Below the pieces are notes generated by a model. That model ran no database searches, was not told the origin of the DNA, and was given only the letters and a program-made list of their open reading frames with translations. 64,000 nucleotides of DNA, taken from NCBI GenBank assembly GCA_949128115.1, contig OX421964.1, forward strand, positions 14,470,892 to 14,534,891, read 5' to 3'. The position numbers and the translations under genes are program-made. This stretch comes from Anaspis maculata (taxonomy: Eukaryota; Arthropoda; Insecta; Coleoptera; Scraptiidae). The number at the start of each line of letters is the position of its first letter. Positions within the stretch are counted from its first letter, which is position 1. Below, piece after piece: positions 22,981 through 33,194 of this stretch.

Positions 22981-25900
22981 AATGTCTCTAAAGAAATCAA
23001 TTTTACAGCAAGGATTGTGCTGAATTCATCAACTTCGTACTGATAGTTTCGCCAAGTTATTAAACTTTGTGGTGACACTTTCTTCAAATTCATCAACTTT
23101 GAAGTTTTTTGAGTTTTCCTGTTTTTTTTTGTATAAGTTATTAACGTTATTGCGAGACTTCCTTTAAATTCAACACTCAATATGTAAAACCATATTGTGC
23201 TAGTTTATCAAAACTTCATAGTGACACTTGCCAAACTAATCAACTTGAGAATTTCTCTAAATTCATTAACTGTATAGCTAGAATTGTGCTAAATTCATTA
23301 ACTGTATAGCTAGAATTGTGCTAAATTCATCAACTGTGCTGTGAGAGTTTCGCTGAATTCATCAATTTTATAGTGAGAATAATGGTTAAGTAGCCAACTT
23401 TTAGCGACCTTGTCCCTAAGAAAACAATTTTATAGCGAGGACAGTTCTAAATTCATCAACTCTGTACTGATAGTTACGTCAAATCGTACGTACTTTGTAA
23501 TAAAAATTTCTTTAAACTTATAGAAGAACTTATAGAGTTCATCAACTTTATAGTGAGAATCTTGCTTAAATCATCAATTTCATAGCGAAAATGTTTCTAA
23601 ATTATTCAATTTTATGGCGGGAATTGTGCTCAATCCATCGAGAATTGTGCTCATTTCGTCAACTTTTCAGTCATAATTTCGACAAAATGATTTCGCTTGA
23701 GTCATCAATTTTCTAGCGAGAATTTCGTTGAAGTCGTCAACTTCGTATCGAAAATCTTTCTCAATTCATCAATTTTGTATCGAGATTTTCTCCAGATTCA
23801 TCACTTCGTAGTGATAATTATGCTAAATTTATCAACTTTACACCAAGTTCCCCAAAAATAATCAACTTTATAGATAGAATTTCTCTAAATTGATCAACTT
23901 GATAGCTAGAATTGTGCTAAATTTTCAATTATGTTGCGAGAAATTCACAAACTTCGTCAATTTTATAGTGAAAATTTTGTTGAATTCATCAATTTTTTAG
24001 TGAAAACTTCGCTAACTCGCCAACTTTATAGCGATAATGTCTGCAAATGAATCAATTTTATAGCGGGAATTGCGCTGAATTAACCAACTCTGTAGCGAAA
24101 ATTTTCTTCAAATTCATCGCTAACTTTGTAATTAGAATCTTGAAAATTCATCAACTTCATAGTAAGGATTCCGTCAGCTTTCTACTTTGTAGCGAAGATT
24201 TCTTAAAATCATCTACTTCATAGTGATAGCTTCGTTAAATTCATCATGGGAAAAATTCCGCCGAATGTATCAACTTTGTAGCGAAAAATTTGCTGAATCA
24301 TCAACTTAATAACGAGAATTACGCCGAATTCATCAACTTTATAGTTGAAATTTCACCAAAGCCATCGGTACCTGCGCTGGTCCGTTCTTGACTAGTCCCT
24401 TTCTGAATTAATCAATTTTATAGTAATTTTTTCCAAATTAACGATGTTGTAGCGAGACTTCCTCAAAATTCACCCAATATTTTAACCGTTATCAAGTATG
24501 CTCAACTCATTGAATTTGTAGTGAGACTTTTACCAAACTGATCAACTTTCTAGGAAGATTTTCTCTAAATTCATCAACTGTATAGCTAAACTGTGCTAAA
24601 TTCATCAATTGTATTGTGAGAATTTTGCTGAATTCATCAACTTATTGCGGGAATGTCTCTACATTTTTCAATTTTACACCAAGAATTGCGCTGAATTCAT
24701 CAACTTTTTAGTGAAAATTTCGCAAAATATTCAATTCTGTGATGAGAATCAACTTTATAGTGAGAACTTCGGTTAAGTCGCCAATTTTATAGCGATATTT
24801 TCTCTAAAAAAATCAATTCCATTGCGAGGACTGTGCTCAATTCATCAACTTTGTACGTATAATTTCGACAAATTATTCAACTTTGTAATGAAAATTTCTT
24901 TGAATTCATCAACTTTGAAGCTAGAGTTTTCCTGATTTTTGTAAAAGTTATCAACGTTGTAGCGAGACTTCATCGAAATCCACCATTCAGTATGTGAAAC
25001 CATACTCTGCTAGTTCGTCAACTTTGTAGTGACACTTTTCCCAAACTAATCAACTTAATAATTACTCTAAAATCGGTAATTGCATAGCTAGAATTGTGCT
25101 AAATTCATCAACTGTGTTATGAGAGTTTCGCTGAATTCATCAACTTATAGTGAGAGTTCCGCTAAATTCATCAATTCCGTAGTGAGAATAATGGTCAAGT
25201 AGCCAACTTTTAGCAATAATGTTCCTAAGAGAACAATTTTATAACGAGGACTGTTCTAAATTCATCATCTTCGTACTTATAGTTACGTCCAACTATCCAA
25301 CTTTGTGTTGCAAATTTCTTTAAATTAATCAACTGTATTGCTAAAATTATGCTGAATTCATCAACTATGTTGCGAGAATTTGCTGAGTTCATCAACGTTA
25401 TAGTGAGAATCTTGATTAAATAATTAATTTCATAGCGAGAATGTTTCTAAATTATTCAATTTTATGGCGGGAATTGTTCTCAATTCTTCGAGGATTTTCG
25501 TCAACTTTTTAGTCAGAATTTTGCCAAAATAATTTCGCTCAAGTCATCAATTTTGTATCGAGATTTTCTCCAAATTCTTCACTTCGTAGTGATAATTATG
25601 CTAAATTAATCATCTAAATTGAGCAACTTGATAGCTAGAATTGTGCCAAATTTTCAAATATGTTGCGAGAAATTCACGACAGTCGTGAACTTATAGCGAG
25701 AATTTTGTTGAATTTATCAATTGTATAGCGAAAACTTCGCAAGTGGCCAACTCCGCAGCGATAATGTATCTAAATGAATCAACTTTATAGCGTGAATTGT
25801 GCTGAATTCATCCACTTTGTAGCGAGATTTTCTTCAAATCCATCACAACTTGGTAATGAGACTCTTGCAAAATTCATCAACTTCATGGTGAGGATTCCGT

Positions 25901-26100
25901 CAGCCTTCTCACTTTGTAGCGAAGATTTTTTAAATTCATCTACTTCATAGTGATAATGTCGTTGAATTCATCATGGCAAAAATTTCACTGAATGTATTAC
26001 CTATAAAGCGAAAAATTTGCTGAATCATCGACTTGATAACGAGAATTTCGCTGAATTCGTTAACTTTGTAGTGAGAATTTCATCAAAGCCATCGGTGCCC

Positions 26101-26220
26101 TCGCCGTGAAATTGTAGCTGATTATTTTAAAGCCGAGAAATGGCAATAACTGCTACAAATATATGTCAATGATATGAGGACCACATGGCACAATCTGGCT
26201 CAATTAGAAGATTCAAATTC
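26101..26220. other. Junction block where the satellite flips strand
   Basis: About 120 bp of non-satellite sequence, including AATGATATGAGGACCACATGG. A similar block occurs at about 32730-32815, just before the next minus-oriented satellite stretch. It separates plus-oriented satellite (left) from minus-oriented satellite (right). Confidence 0.7.
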
Positions 26221-27060
26221 TCTCTACGAAGTTGATTATTTTGGCGAAACTATCACTACAAAGTTGATAAATTCAACACAATCATCGCTACGAAGTGATG
26301 AAGTTGGAGAAAATCCTTCTACAAAATCGATGATCTGAACGTGATTCTCATCACAGAATTGAATATTTTGCGAAATTTTCACTAAAAAGTTGATGAATTC
26401 AGCGCAATTCTTGGTGTAAAATTGAAAAATGTAGAGACATTCCCGCAATAAGTTGATGAATCCAGCAAAATTCTCACAACACAGTTGATGAATTTAGCAC
26501 AGTCTGGCTATACGGTTGATGATATTAGAGAAGTTCTTACTAGAAAGTGATTGGTTTGGCAAAAGTCTCACTACACATTCAACGAGTTTAGCACAATTAT
26601 CGCTTAAAATGTTGAGTGATGAATTGCGAGGAAGTCTCGCTACAACGGCGATAACAAAAAAAAAACCTATAAAATTGATGAATTTAGAAAATTGTAGCTA
26701 TAAAGTTGACGAATTGAAAAGAATTCTCATCACAAAGTTCCAATGATGAACAATTTGACGCGAAACTATCAGTAAGAAGTTGATGAATTTAGCTCCATTT
26801 TCGCTACAGAGTGGATGAATTCAACACAATCCTCGCTATAAAATTGACTTTGATCGTAATTTTTTAGTTTTTCAATATGGCCTAATTTTTTTGTTTATAG
26901 TATTTGTAGTTTACCGAAGAAATAATAAACTTATTTATTTATTTATTTATAAAATCGACTTCTTTGAAGACATTATCGCTGGAAGTTGGCCACTTGATCA
27001 AAATTCCCATTATGAAATTCATGAATTTAGCGTAATTCTCACTATAAAGTTGACGACTTA
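26221..27060 (-). repeat. ~30-bp satellite, minus orientation
   Basis: Same unit as 18541-26100 but on the opposite strand (GAAGTTGATTATTTTGGCGA, AGTTGATGAATTTAGC). Interrupted by a short LINE-like insertion at 26851-26947. Confidence 0.85.
26851..26947 (+). mobile_element. Short 5'-truncated retroelement with (TTTA)n tail
   Basis: About 97 bp ending in AATAATAAACTTATTTATTTA, a polyadenylation-like signal plus simple-repeat tail. Flanking copies TATAAAATTGACTT (26837-26850) and TATAAAATCGACTT (26948-26961) are a 14-bp target duplication with one mismatch, as expected for a LINE-mediated insertion. Confidence 0.65.
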
Positions 27061-27068
27061 CATGAAAT

Positions 27069-27462
27069 AGGGTAGTTGCCAACGAAATAGATTTGACTGA
27101 AAGTACTTTTGATCATCAACAAGAGTAACAAAGAGTATTTTCTAAAAATTTCCGGATCCATTGGAAGATTTTTTTATATGTTTTTTTTTTCAAAGGGTTG
27201 GTAACAGGGAAATTTCAGTGGGGTTTTTTTGTCTTTATGTTTCAAATATAGTGATGCCGTTCTAACAGGTTTTTGAGTTTTCAGTCCAACAGTGCTGTTT
27301 GTTTAGTTTTTAGTATATTTAGTGACGTCACAAATCGTTTTTTGAAACACTCATTACGGCCGCTATTTTGGGAATTTAGAAAAAAGAAAAAACGCGGGTA
27401 CATTATTTTTCACCATACTATTGCCAATAGAAAAAAGAACTATGCAACTACCCCATTTTCGG
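27069..27462. mobile_element. ~395-bp element with GGGTAGTTGC ends, full copy
   Basis: Starts GGGTAGTTGCC and ends GCAACTACCC. The interior carries GTTTTTGAGTTTTCAGTCCA and GTGACGTCACAA. A second copy, missing its right end, lies at 32884-33192 in the same orientation. Noncoding; superfamily not determined. Confidence 0.65.
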
Positions 27463-27479
27463 AAGATGGTTGAAAATTT

Positions 27480-28138
27480 TGCACAATTCTATTTATCAAG
27501 TTGATAAATTTAGAGAAAATGTATCTACCAAGTAGGTTGTTTTGGCGCAACTCTCACACTACAGAGTTGAAAAATTCAGCACAATTATTACTATAAAGTC
27601 ATAGGTTAGCTTGTTAATTATCTTACCTGAAACCGGCGGTAACTGTTTCTTAAAAACGGAAATTTCACGAGGAAAAATTCAATCCTATATCTACGTAGAT
27701 AAATAAATAACAATATAGAGAAAAATCAATTAAGCTATAGACAGCTAGCTAACAGGGCGTACCTGTATTATGCCGTTATTATTATATTTGCGATTCGGTA
27801 GCAAATTATTTCATAATATGTCCTTTTATTTACATATAGGTACCTAAATGGAGGTATCCAACTAAAACCAGTTTGATTAATGTACTTATTACATTATCAT
27901 CATAAATCAGACGTATCCCGACAATAATTATCGGGTATGTAATAATCAATAAATATTATTATTATTGAAATTAATCAATTATAACTTTTCTCTTCCTAAT
28001 ATGAAAATACTGCAGCTCACACTGAATACCTATTTTCTACAAGATTTTCCACTCGAATGCCTTCAGGTGCCATAAAGTTTAATTGGAATTAAGCTGTAGT
28101 GAACTCATAAACGTAAATTGTAGGTACTCGATGACCAG
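27480..28138. other. End of satellite tract, then AT-rich DNA
   Basis: Minus-oriented satellite units continue to about 27600, followed by AT-rich unique sequence up to the LINE tail. No gene was seen. Confidence 0.5.
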
Positions 28139-31100
28139 TTTTTTTTTTTTTTTTTTTATTGAACCTTGTTGCATTTGTTAAAAAAATGGTCAAGTCAGTG
28201 GTATGGTAGTTAGGTACAGACAATTATCACAGATAAGTAAGTTCCTAATTAATAGAAACAAATATAATATTATCTAATGAAATTTTGCATGCTCGTATAT
28301 TTCACAGTTAAAACATTCACATAAATCGATCAGAATTGATATATGACAAAATAATAACATTTACAGTTTAGTAAAAAAACAAGTGTCAGTCAATCAGAGA
28401 CTTTGGTAGATCTCAGGTATTTGGTCTTTCATTCAAAAACCTTTCAAACTCGACAACCGTGTAGAAACAGTGCTCTGCGAGAAGCAATTTTAGTTTTTTC
28501 CTGAAAGCCCTTGGAGGAAGCTGCCTAAACGCGTCAGGAAGCATGTTGTACATTTTTGAGCCGGCACACACTGGTGACCTCGTATAGTATGAGTGGAAAT
28601 ATCTGTCAATGACAAGGTCGCTCCTGTTTCGCGTGTCGTACGAATGAACGTCTCTTGCTTTTTTCATTTGATCCTGCTTACAATGGATGTATGTCAGTAA
28701 CTTCAGCAAGTAGACACACGCCACCGTGAGGATCCCATGAGTCTTGAACATAGGTCTGCAGGAGCCCGTGCGCGCCAGATCAAACATGATTCTAATGACT
28801 CTTTTTTGTATCATGAATACTCTCTCAATTTGAGTCGCCTGACCCCAGACGGTAATACCGTAAGAGAGCACGGAGTGAAAATTAGCATAGTAAATTGTAA
28901 CAAGATCAGGCGTATTCAATATTCTTCTCAAGTTGAAAATGGCAAAAAATGACTTGTTGAGTCGGGCGCACACGCTTTCTACCTGCAGGCTCCAACCCAA
29001 TCTGCCGTCAATCTGAACTCCCAAAAATCTGCAATCCTGCGACATCGGCAGATCCGCCCCACCAAAGCCGAAGCCACACATCTTGGGCTCCGCGGCTCCT
29101 GCAAACTCTATAATGACTGTTTTTGATAAATTAATTATTAAACGATTTCTTTCGCACCACGCGGCAAACTCCCGGAGCGCCCGGTCCACCCGGCGAGCCA
29201 CCTCAGCTGGATCATGGCCACTCACCAGGATAGTAGTGTCATCGGCATACAGCAATACTTTCGCCTCAGTAATGTACTCCGGGAGGTCATTGACGTACAG
29301 AAGGAACAGCGATGGACCAAGGATACCTCCCTGTGAAGTGCCAAGATCCACGCCATACACCCCCGACCGAGCATCACCAATCCCGACCACAAGTTGTCTG
29401 TGTCTCACGTACGACATCAACCAGTCATTCACCGAACCACGAATCCCCATCGCGCTCAACTTTTCCCCCAGAAAACCTGGATCCAGAGTGTCAAACGCCC
29501 GTGACAAATCAAAGAATAGACCCACAACACGGTGTCCCTTATCGATCTTATCGTAAACAAACTGAACCAATTCAGTGGTGGCCGTCTCGGTGGAGAACCC
29601 TTCACGGAACCCGTGCTGACTCCTAGTTATTATTTCGTTTTTGTTCAAAAAAGACACCAACCTTGAATGCATTGCTTTTTCAATTATCTTTGAAAGTGGG
29701 CTCACCACGGTCACCGCTCGGTAATTCATAATGTCCTCCTTACTACCTTTTTTGAAAACAGGCACGGTTTTTGTTCGTTTCAGAGCCGTTGGAAACTTTC
29801 CCTGGGTCACAGATATGTTTATTATGTGTGCAAGGTACGGGCTGACGTCGGCACAACACGCCTTCAACAAACGTATAGGGATTTCGTCCAACCCTACAGA
29901 CTTCTTATCTTTCATGCCTCTCACAATATCTGCAACCTCGAGATGTGTTACCGGAAAAAAGAACATTGACGGTTTATTTCCTCTTACAGAAATAGTGCAG
30001 TTTCTGGTTTTATTGGGGAATTTTTGCAGTATTTGGTTTTTCGCTCCATTGGCAAAATAATTACCGAACACCTCACAAATGGCATTCTTTTCTGTTAAAA
30101 CGCTATCGTTGATCTTAAGAGCTATACAATTATGCGTGACTTTCTTTTTATTTATTTTCATATTTACAATTTCCCATAGCCTTTTGTTTTTATTCGCAGA
30201 AGAATTTATGACTTGCGAGTAAAACATTCTTTTCTCATTTTGGATTTTCTTAGTCAATTGTTTTTTGAAATTTTTGTAATTAGTATGAACTTCAACATTA
30301 GTCGTGCTTTTTCTGAGCCAATTAAATTCTCTTAGTTTCCTTGATTCCTCCACAGCCTGCTGAGATGGTCTAAATTTGATCTCCAAGGATATGTTGCCTT
30401 GTTTAATCTTTTGTAGGGGATGCGAAACCTGGAAGCACCAGTTGAAATGATCCCAAAAAGCATCAAAGGTCTCATCTACTGTCATATAATTGTTCAAATG
30501 AACGGCATCGGATCTAAAATGAAACATGAATTCCTCTATTGAACGTTCGTTGACTCGCCTTCGCCATCCGCACTGTTCTGGGACACCATGCTGTGAGCCG
30601 CCCGGAACGCTACACTCCAAAAACTGGGCCAAATGGTCCGACAACCCCGGATCCAGGACCCTAAGCCTACAGTCTTCCGGCAGATTGGTCACAATGTAAT
30701 CTATGGCACTTGAACTTGTTCCCCTCACGGTGGTTGCCACTCTTGTCGGTTGGTCTACCAAGGATACCATTCCGTAAGCACAGAAAATATCATGTAAAAT
30801 TTTGTTATTCACACTCGGAACGAGCTTGTCAATGTTAAGGTCCCCTGTAAAAAAGACACGTTTAAATTTCCTGACAGCATATGAAATCACCTCTTCCAGG
30901 CCCTCAAAAAACTTCCCAATCTCACCATCTGGGGGTCTGTATACTGTAATCACACACACATCTCCAGCTCCGCTTATCGCAGAGCATTCCATGCAATTTT
31001 CAATCGATTCGTTCTGAAGGTACTCAATTTTATTGAATTTGGAGGAAATTTCTTTTTTCACAAAAATCACTGAGCCCCCATGGGAAGAAACCGTTCGACA

Positions 31101-31600
31101 ATAGCAAGATATCTGATTATAACCCTGCAAGGATAAATTATCAAGTTGAGCACTGGTCTGCCAATGTTCAGTTATTGTCAATATGTCTGGTTTGTACTGA
31201 TTGTTGAAAATTTCCATGAGATCCACTTTGTTTCCGATAGACTGAATGTTAATATGAACCATGCTCAACTTGAGCGCAAGACTACCATCTGGCATGATAG
31301 GAACGAAATTCTTTAGCCGGCTTTTTCCGTTTGAGACGGTATAAGAAAATTTTCTCGTCTTTTGAAAAATATAGTTGACCAGTAAGCAGTGACCACCCAA
31401 CATCAAGATTGCTGAAGAAAACTCCCTGAACAAAATGCTGTCTAAAATATCCTTAGTAATCCCGATCCAGGATTCCAAACTTTTAAGCCGCATCGCATTT
31501 CTCATTTCATATCATATCTTCTCAGTTTATTGACACCCAATTTGTTGAAATAATGGCCCATTAATTTTCATTCTAAATCAGCCGTATATTTGACCCTCTT
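28139..31600 (-). mobile_element. Non-LTR retrotransposon (CR1/Jockey group)
   Basis: On the minus strand the order is a short leader, the 1030-residue ORF (31505 to 28413), about 250 bp of 3' UTR, and a poly(A) tail seen as 20 T bases on the plus strand at about 28139-28158. The 3' end is therefore precise. The 5' end is not resolved, and no ORF1 is recognisable upstream, so the copy may be 5'-truncated. No convincing target duplication was found. It sits in a gap between satellite tracts. Confidence 0.85.
28413..31505 (-). CDS. LINE ORF2: AP-type endonuclease and reverse transcriptase
   Basis: The protein nicks target DNA and copies the element RNA into the genome by target-primed reverse transcription. 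In the 1030-residue frame the endonuclease comes first (about 80-300): HINIQS, TEHW near 113, GDLNID near 221, SSAIDYI near 265 and SDHLAQF near 289. The reverse transcriptase covers about 500-820: VFKKG...NYRAVTV, FFDLSRAFDTLD near 664, GTSQGGILGPSLF, and the catalytic YADD at about 753-756. The C-terminal region contains YDTRNRSDL and a NMLPDAFRQLP motif as in CR1/L2/Jockey elements. The frame has no stop or frameshift, suggesting recent insertion. Clade is not assigned. The first 70 residues look unlike endonuclease, so the true start may be the internal Met near 82. Confidence 0.93.
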   Translation of the reverse strand: MRNAMRLKSLESWIGITKDILDSILFREFSSAILMLGGHCLLVNYIFQKTRKFSYTVSNGKSRLKNFVPIMPDGSLALKLSMVHINIQSIGNKVDLMEIFNNQYKPDILTITEHWQTSAQLDNLSLQGYNQISCYCRTVSSHGGSVIFVKKEISSKFNKIEYLQNESIENCMECSAISGAGDVCVITVYRPPDGEIGKFFEGLEEVISYAVRKFKRVFFTGDLNIDKLVPSVNNKILHDIFCAYGMVSLVDQPTRVATTVRGTSSSAIDYIVTNLPEDCRLRVLDPGLSDHLAQFLECSVPGGSQHGVPEQCGWRRRVNERSIEEFMFHFRSDAVHLNNYMTVDETFDAFWDHFNWCFQVSHPLQKIKQGNISLEIKFRPSQQAVEESRKLREFNWLRKSTTNVEVHTNYKNFKKQLTKKIQNEKRMFYSQVINSSANKNKRLWEIVNMKINKKKVTHNCIALKINDSVLTEKNAICEVFGNYFANGAKNQILQKFPNKTRNCTISVRGNKPSMFFFPVTHLEVADIVRGMKDKKSVGLDEIPIRLLKACCADVSPYLAHIINISVTQGKFPTALKRTKTVPVFKKGSKEDIMNYRAVTVVSPLSKIIEKAMHSRLVSFLNKNEIITRSQHGFREGFSTETATTELVQFVYDKIDKGHRVVGLFFDLSRAFDTLDPGFLGEKLSAMGIRGSVNDWLMSYVRHRQLVVGIGDARSGVYGVDLGTSQGGILGPSLFLLYVNDLPEYITEAKVLLYADDTTILVSGHDPAEVARRVDRALREFAAWCERNRLIINLSKTVIIEFAGAAEPKMCGFGFGGADLPMSQDCRFLGVQIDGRLGWSLQVESVCARLNKSFFAIFNLRRILNTPDLVTIYYANFHSVLSYGITVWGQATQIERVFMIQKRVIRIMFDLARTGSCRPMFKTHGILTVACVYLLKLLTYIHCKQDQMKKARDVHSYDTRNRSDLVIDRYFHSYYTRSPVCAGSKMYNMLPDAFRQLPPRAFRKKLKLLLAEHCFYTVVEFERFLNERPNT

Positions 31601-32883
31601 CAGCAACTCACTTGAGACTGTGTTGGCGCTTAGATCAGTGTTCGATTTAAACTGACGGCAGCTTCTGGCTTTCAATACGTTTTAATAGGTACGTGTATGA
31701 ATTAAGCGAGCGGAGGGTGACTTATCAGATCTATTTTAGGAGAAGCTCTATTCCGAGATAGACAGACGGACAGACACCAAAGCGCCGGTAATAGCATTTT
31801 TTTCTAGGAAAATTGAAAGTTCCGTGAAATATCTTCTTTGAAAAAATCTATCAGTTTGTTTTGTTCCAGTGTTTTTTGGAAAAAAATCAACCAAATTTTT
31901 TCCAGTTATTTATAACCTTTGGTGCGCTTTGTAGAAATGAGAACTGAAGAATTTAAGTCATTTAGTACTTACTCATATCATAATAACAACGCATTCTGAA
32001 ATTCATCAGAGTTTGTGCAACGAAATTTGCATATTATTCCATCATTCATCTAAATAATATGACCATGTCGCGCTTGGGACATAAAAAGACCATAAATTAA
32101 TTGACGACTATCACGTCCAATTTTAAAAATTATTATTGACACTGTACTGCTAAAACCGCTTTTATTTTGACTACGAACTTCCATGCCAAGTAATGCAGGT
32201 GCAGTATAGCAAGTCCTCAAAATCCACGCTAGTTTTTAGACTATGTATGTGAATGACCCGATTATTAAAGTAGGTATCTGTTTATTCAAGGATGGGATCC
32301 CCGTGCCTTGAAAGTATCTTCCAATTTCGAAAGTTCATAGTTTCAAAGCTTGGGGCGCTGAAGTTTCACATCCGGGGCGCTGAAGTTGAAAGTTTCACAT
32401 CCTTACTAACAAATATTGGATCGCTTTTAAAACCATGTCAAAGTTACACCACGTTTGGATTGGCTGTTTTCTAAAAAATGGCTTTTTTCTTCCAAAAACC
32501 TGCCCAAAACCATTTTAAGAAAAAGTCCCATTCAATCGCAGTGAAATTTGAAATGGCTCTCAAAATTCGTGCCCTTGCCTTGGCGAAATTGTGCACTGTA
32601 ATATAGCTATTGGATAATCAGCTACAATTTCATTGTAGTTTCAGAAGAAAAAAATCAGATCGGTAATAACATAATGAATATTATAGATTTCATTCAACTA
32701 TGCAAATATCAGCTTATTTTAAAAATTTAAAGGTTGTGAAGGATAGGCAATAACTGGTACAAATATAAATATGTTAATGATATGAGGACCACATGGCGCA
32801 TGGTACATCGCTCCAGCCGACATAAAACTCAATGTAGCAACGCGAATCGAAGTCAAAATTTGGATGGGTCGGCCCCCACCCAA
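31601..32883. other. AT-rich DNA between LINE and satellite
   Basis: No gene was seen. The motif GACGGACAGACACCAAAGCG with GTAATAGCATTTTTTTC (about 31765-31805) has a cousin at about 57990-58035 (GACGGACGGACGGAAATCAA, GTAATAGCGGATTTTCCGG), so it is a dispersed repeat. The block near 32730-32815 resembles 26140-26200. Confidence 0.45.
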
Positions 32884-33192
32884 TGGGGTACTTGCCAATG
32901 AAACAGATTTGACTAGAAATACTTTAAATCATTAGCAAGAGTAATAAAGAGTATTTCCTGAAAATGTCAAGAAAATATATCCATTGGTTAAAAATTTATT
33001 TTTTTCAAGGGTTGGTAACAGTCGAGAAACTGCAGGGAAATTTTTATATCTGTATTTTTCAAATACTGTGATGCCACTCTAACAGTTTTTTGAGTTTTCA
33101 ATCCAACAGTGCTGTTGGTTTAGTTTCTAGTATACTTGTGACGTCACAAGAATATTTTTAAAACAAGCACTGCGGCCGCAATTTTGGGAATG
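32884..33192. mobile_element. Second copy of the GGGTAGTTGC element, right end missing
   Basis: Colinear with 27069-27462: GCCAATGAAACAGATTTGAC, GGGTTGGTAACAG, TTTTTTGAGTTTTCAATCC, GTGACGTCACAAG. It breaks off into satellite before the right terminal repeat. Confidence 0.65.
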
Positions 33193-33194
33193 TA

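Larger units (their letters stand above)
18541..26100 (+). repeat. Long ~30-bp satellite array, plus orientation
   Basis: About 7.5 kb of a degenerate unit resembling AATTCATCAACTTTATAGTG followed by AGAATTTCGCT. It has higher-order structure: about 18570-20070 is repeated with high similarity at about 21440-23060 (offset about 2.87 kb). The block containing GTCCGTTCTTGACTAGTC occurs near 20870 and 24380. MITEs at 19928, 20534 and 22829 sit inside it. No coding sequence is supported. Confidence 0.9.

Noticed and set aside
29083..30060. Plus-strand ORFs up to 157 codons
   Set aside because: They are antisense shadows of the LINE ORF, which has clear domains on the minus strand.
28121..31695. 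TAGGTAC near both LINE ends as a target duplication
   Set aside because: Only 7 bp, not adjacent to the poly(A) tract, and a frequent word in this sequence.
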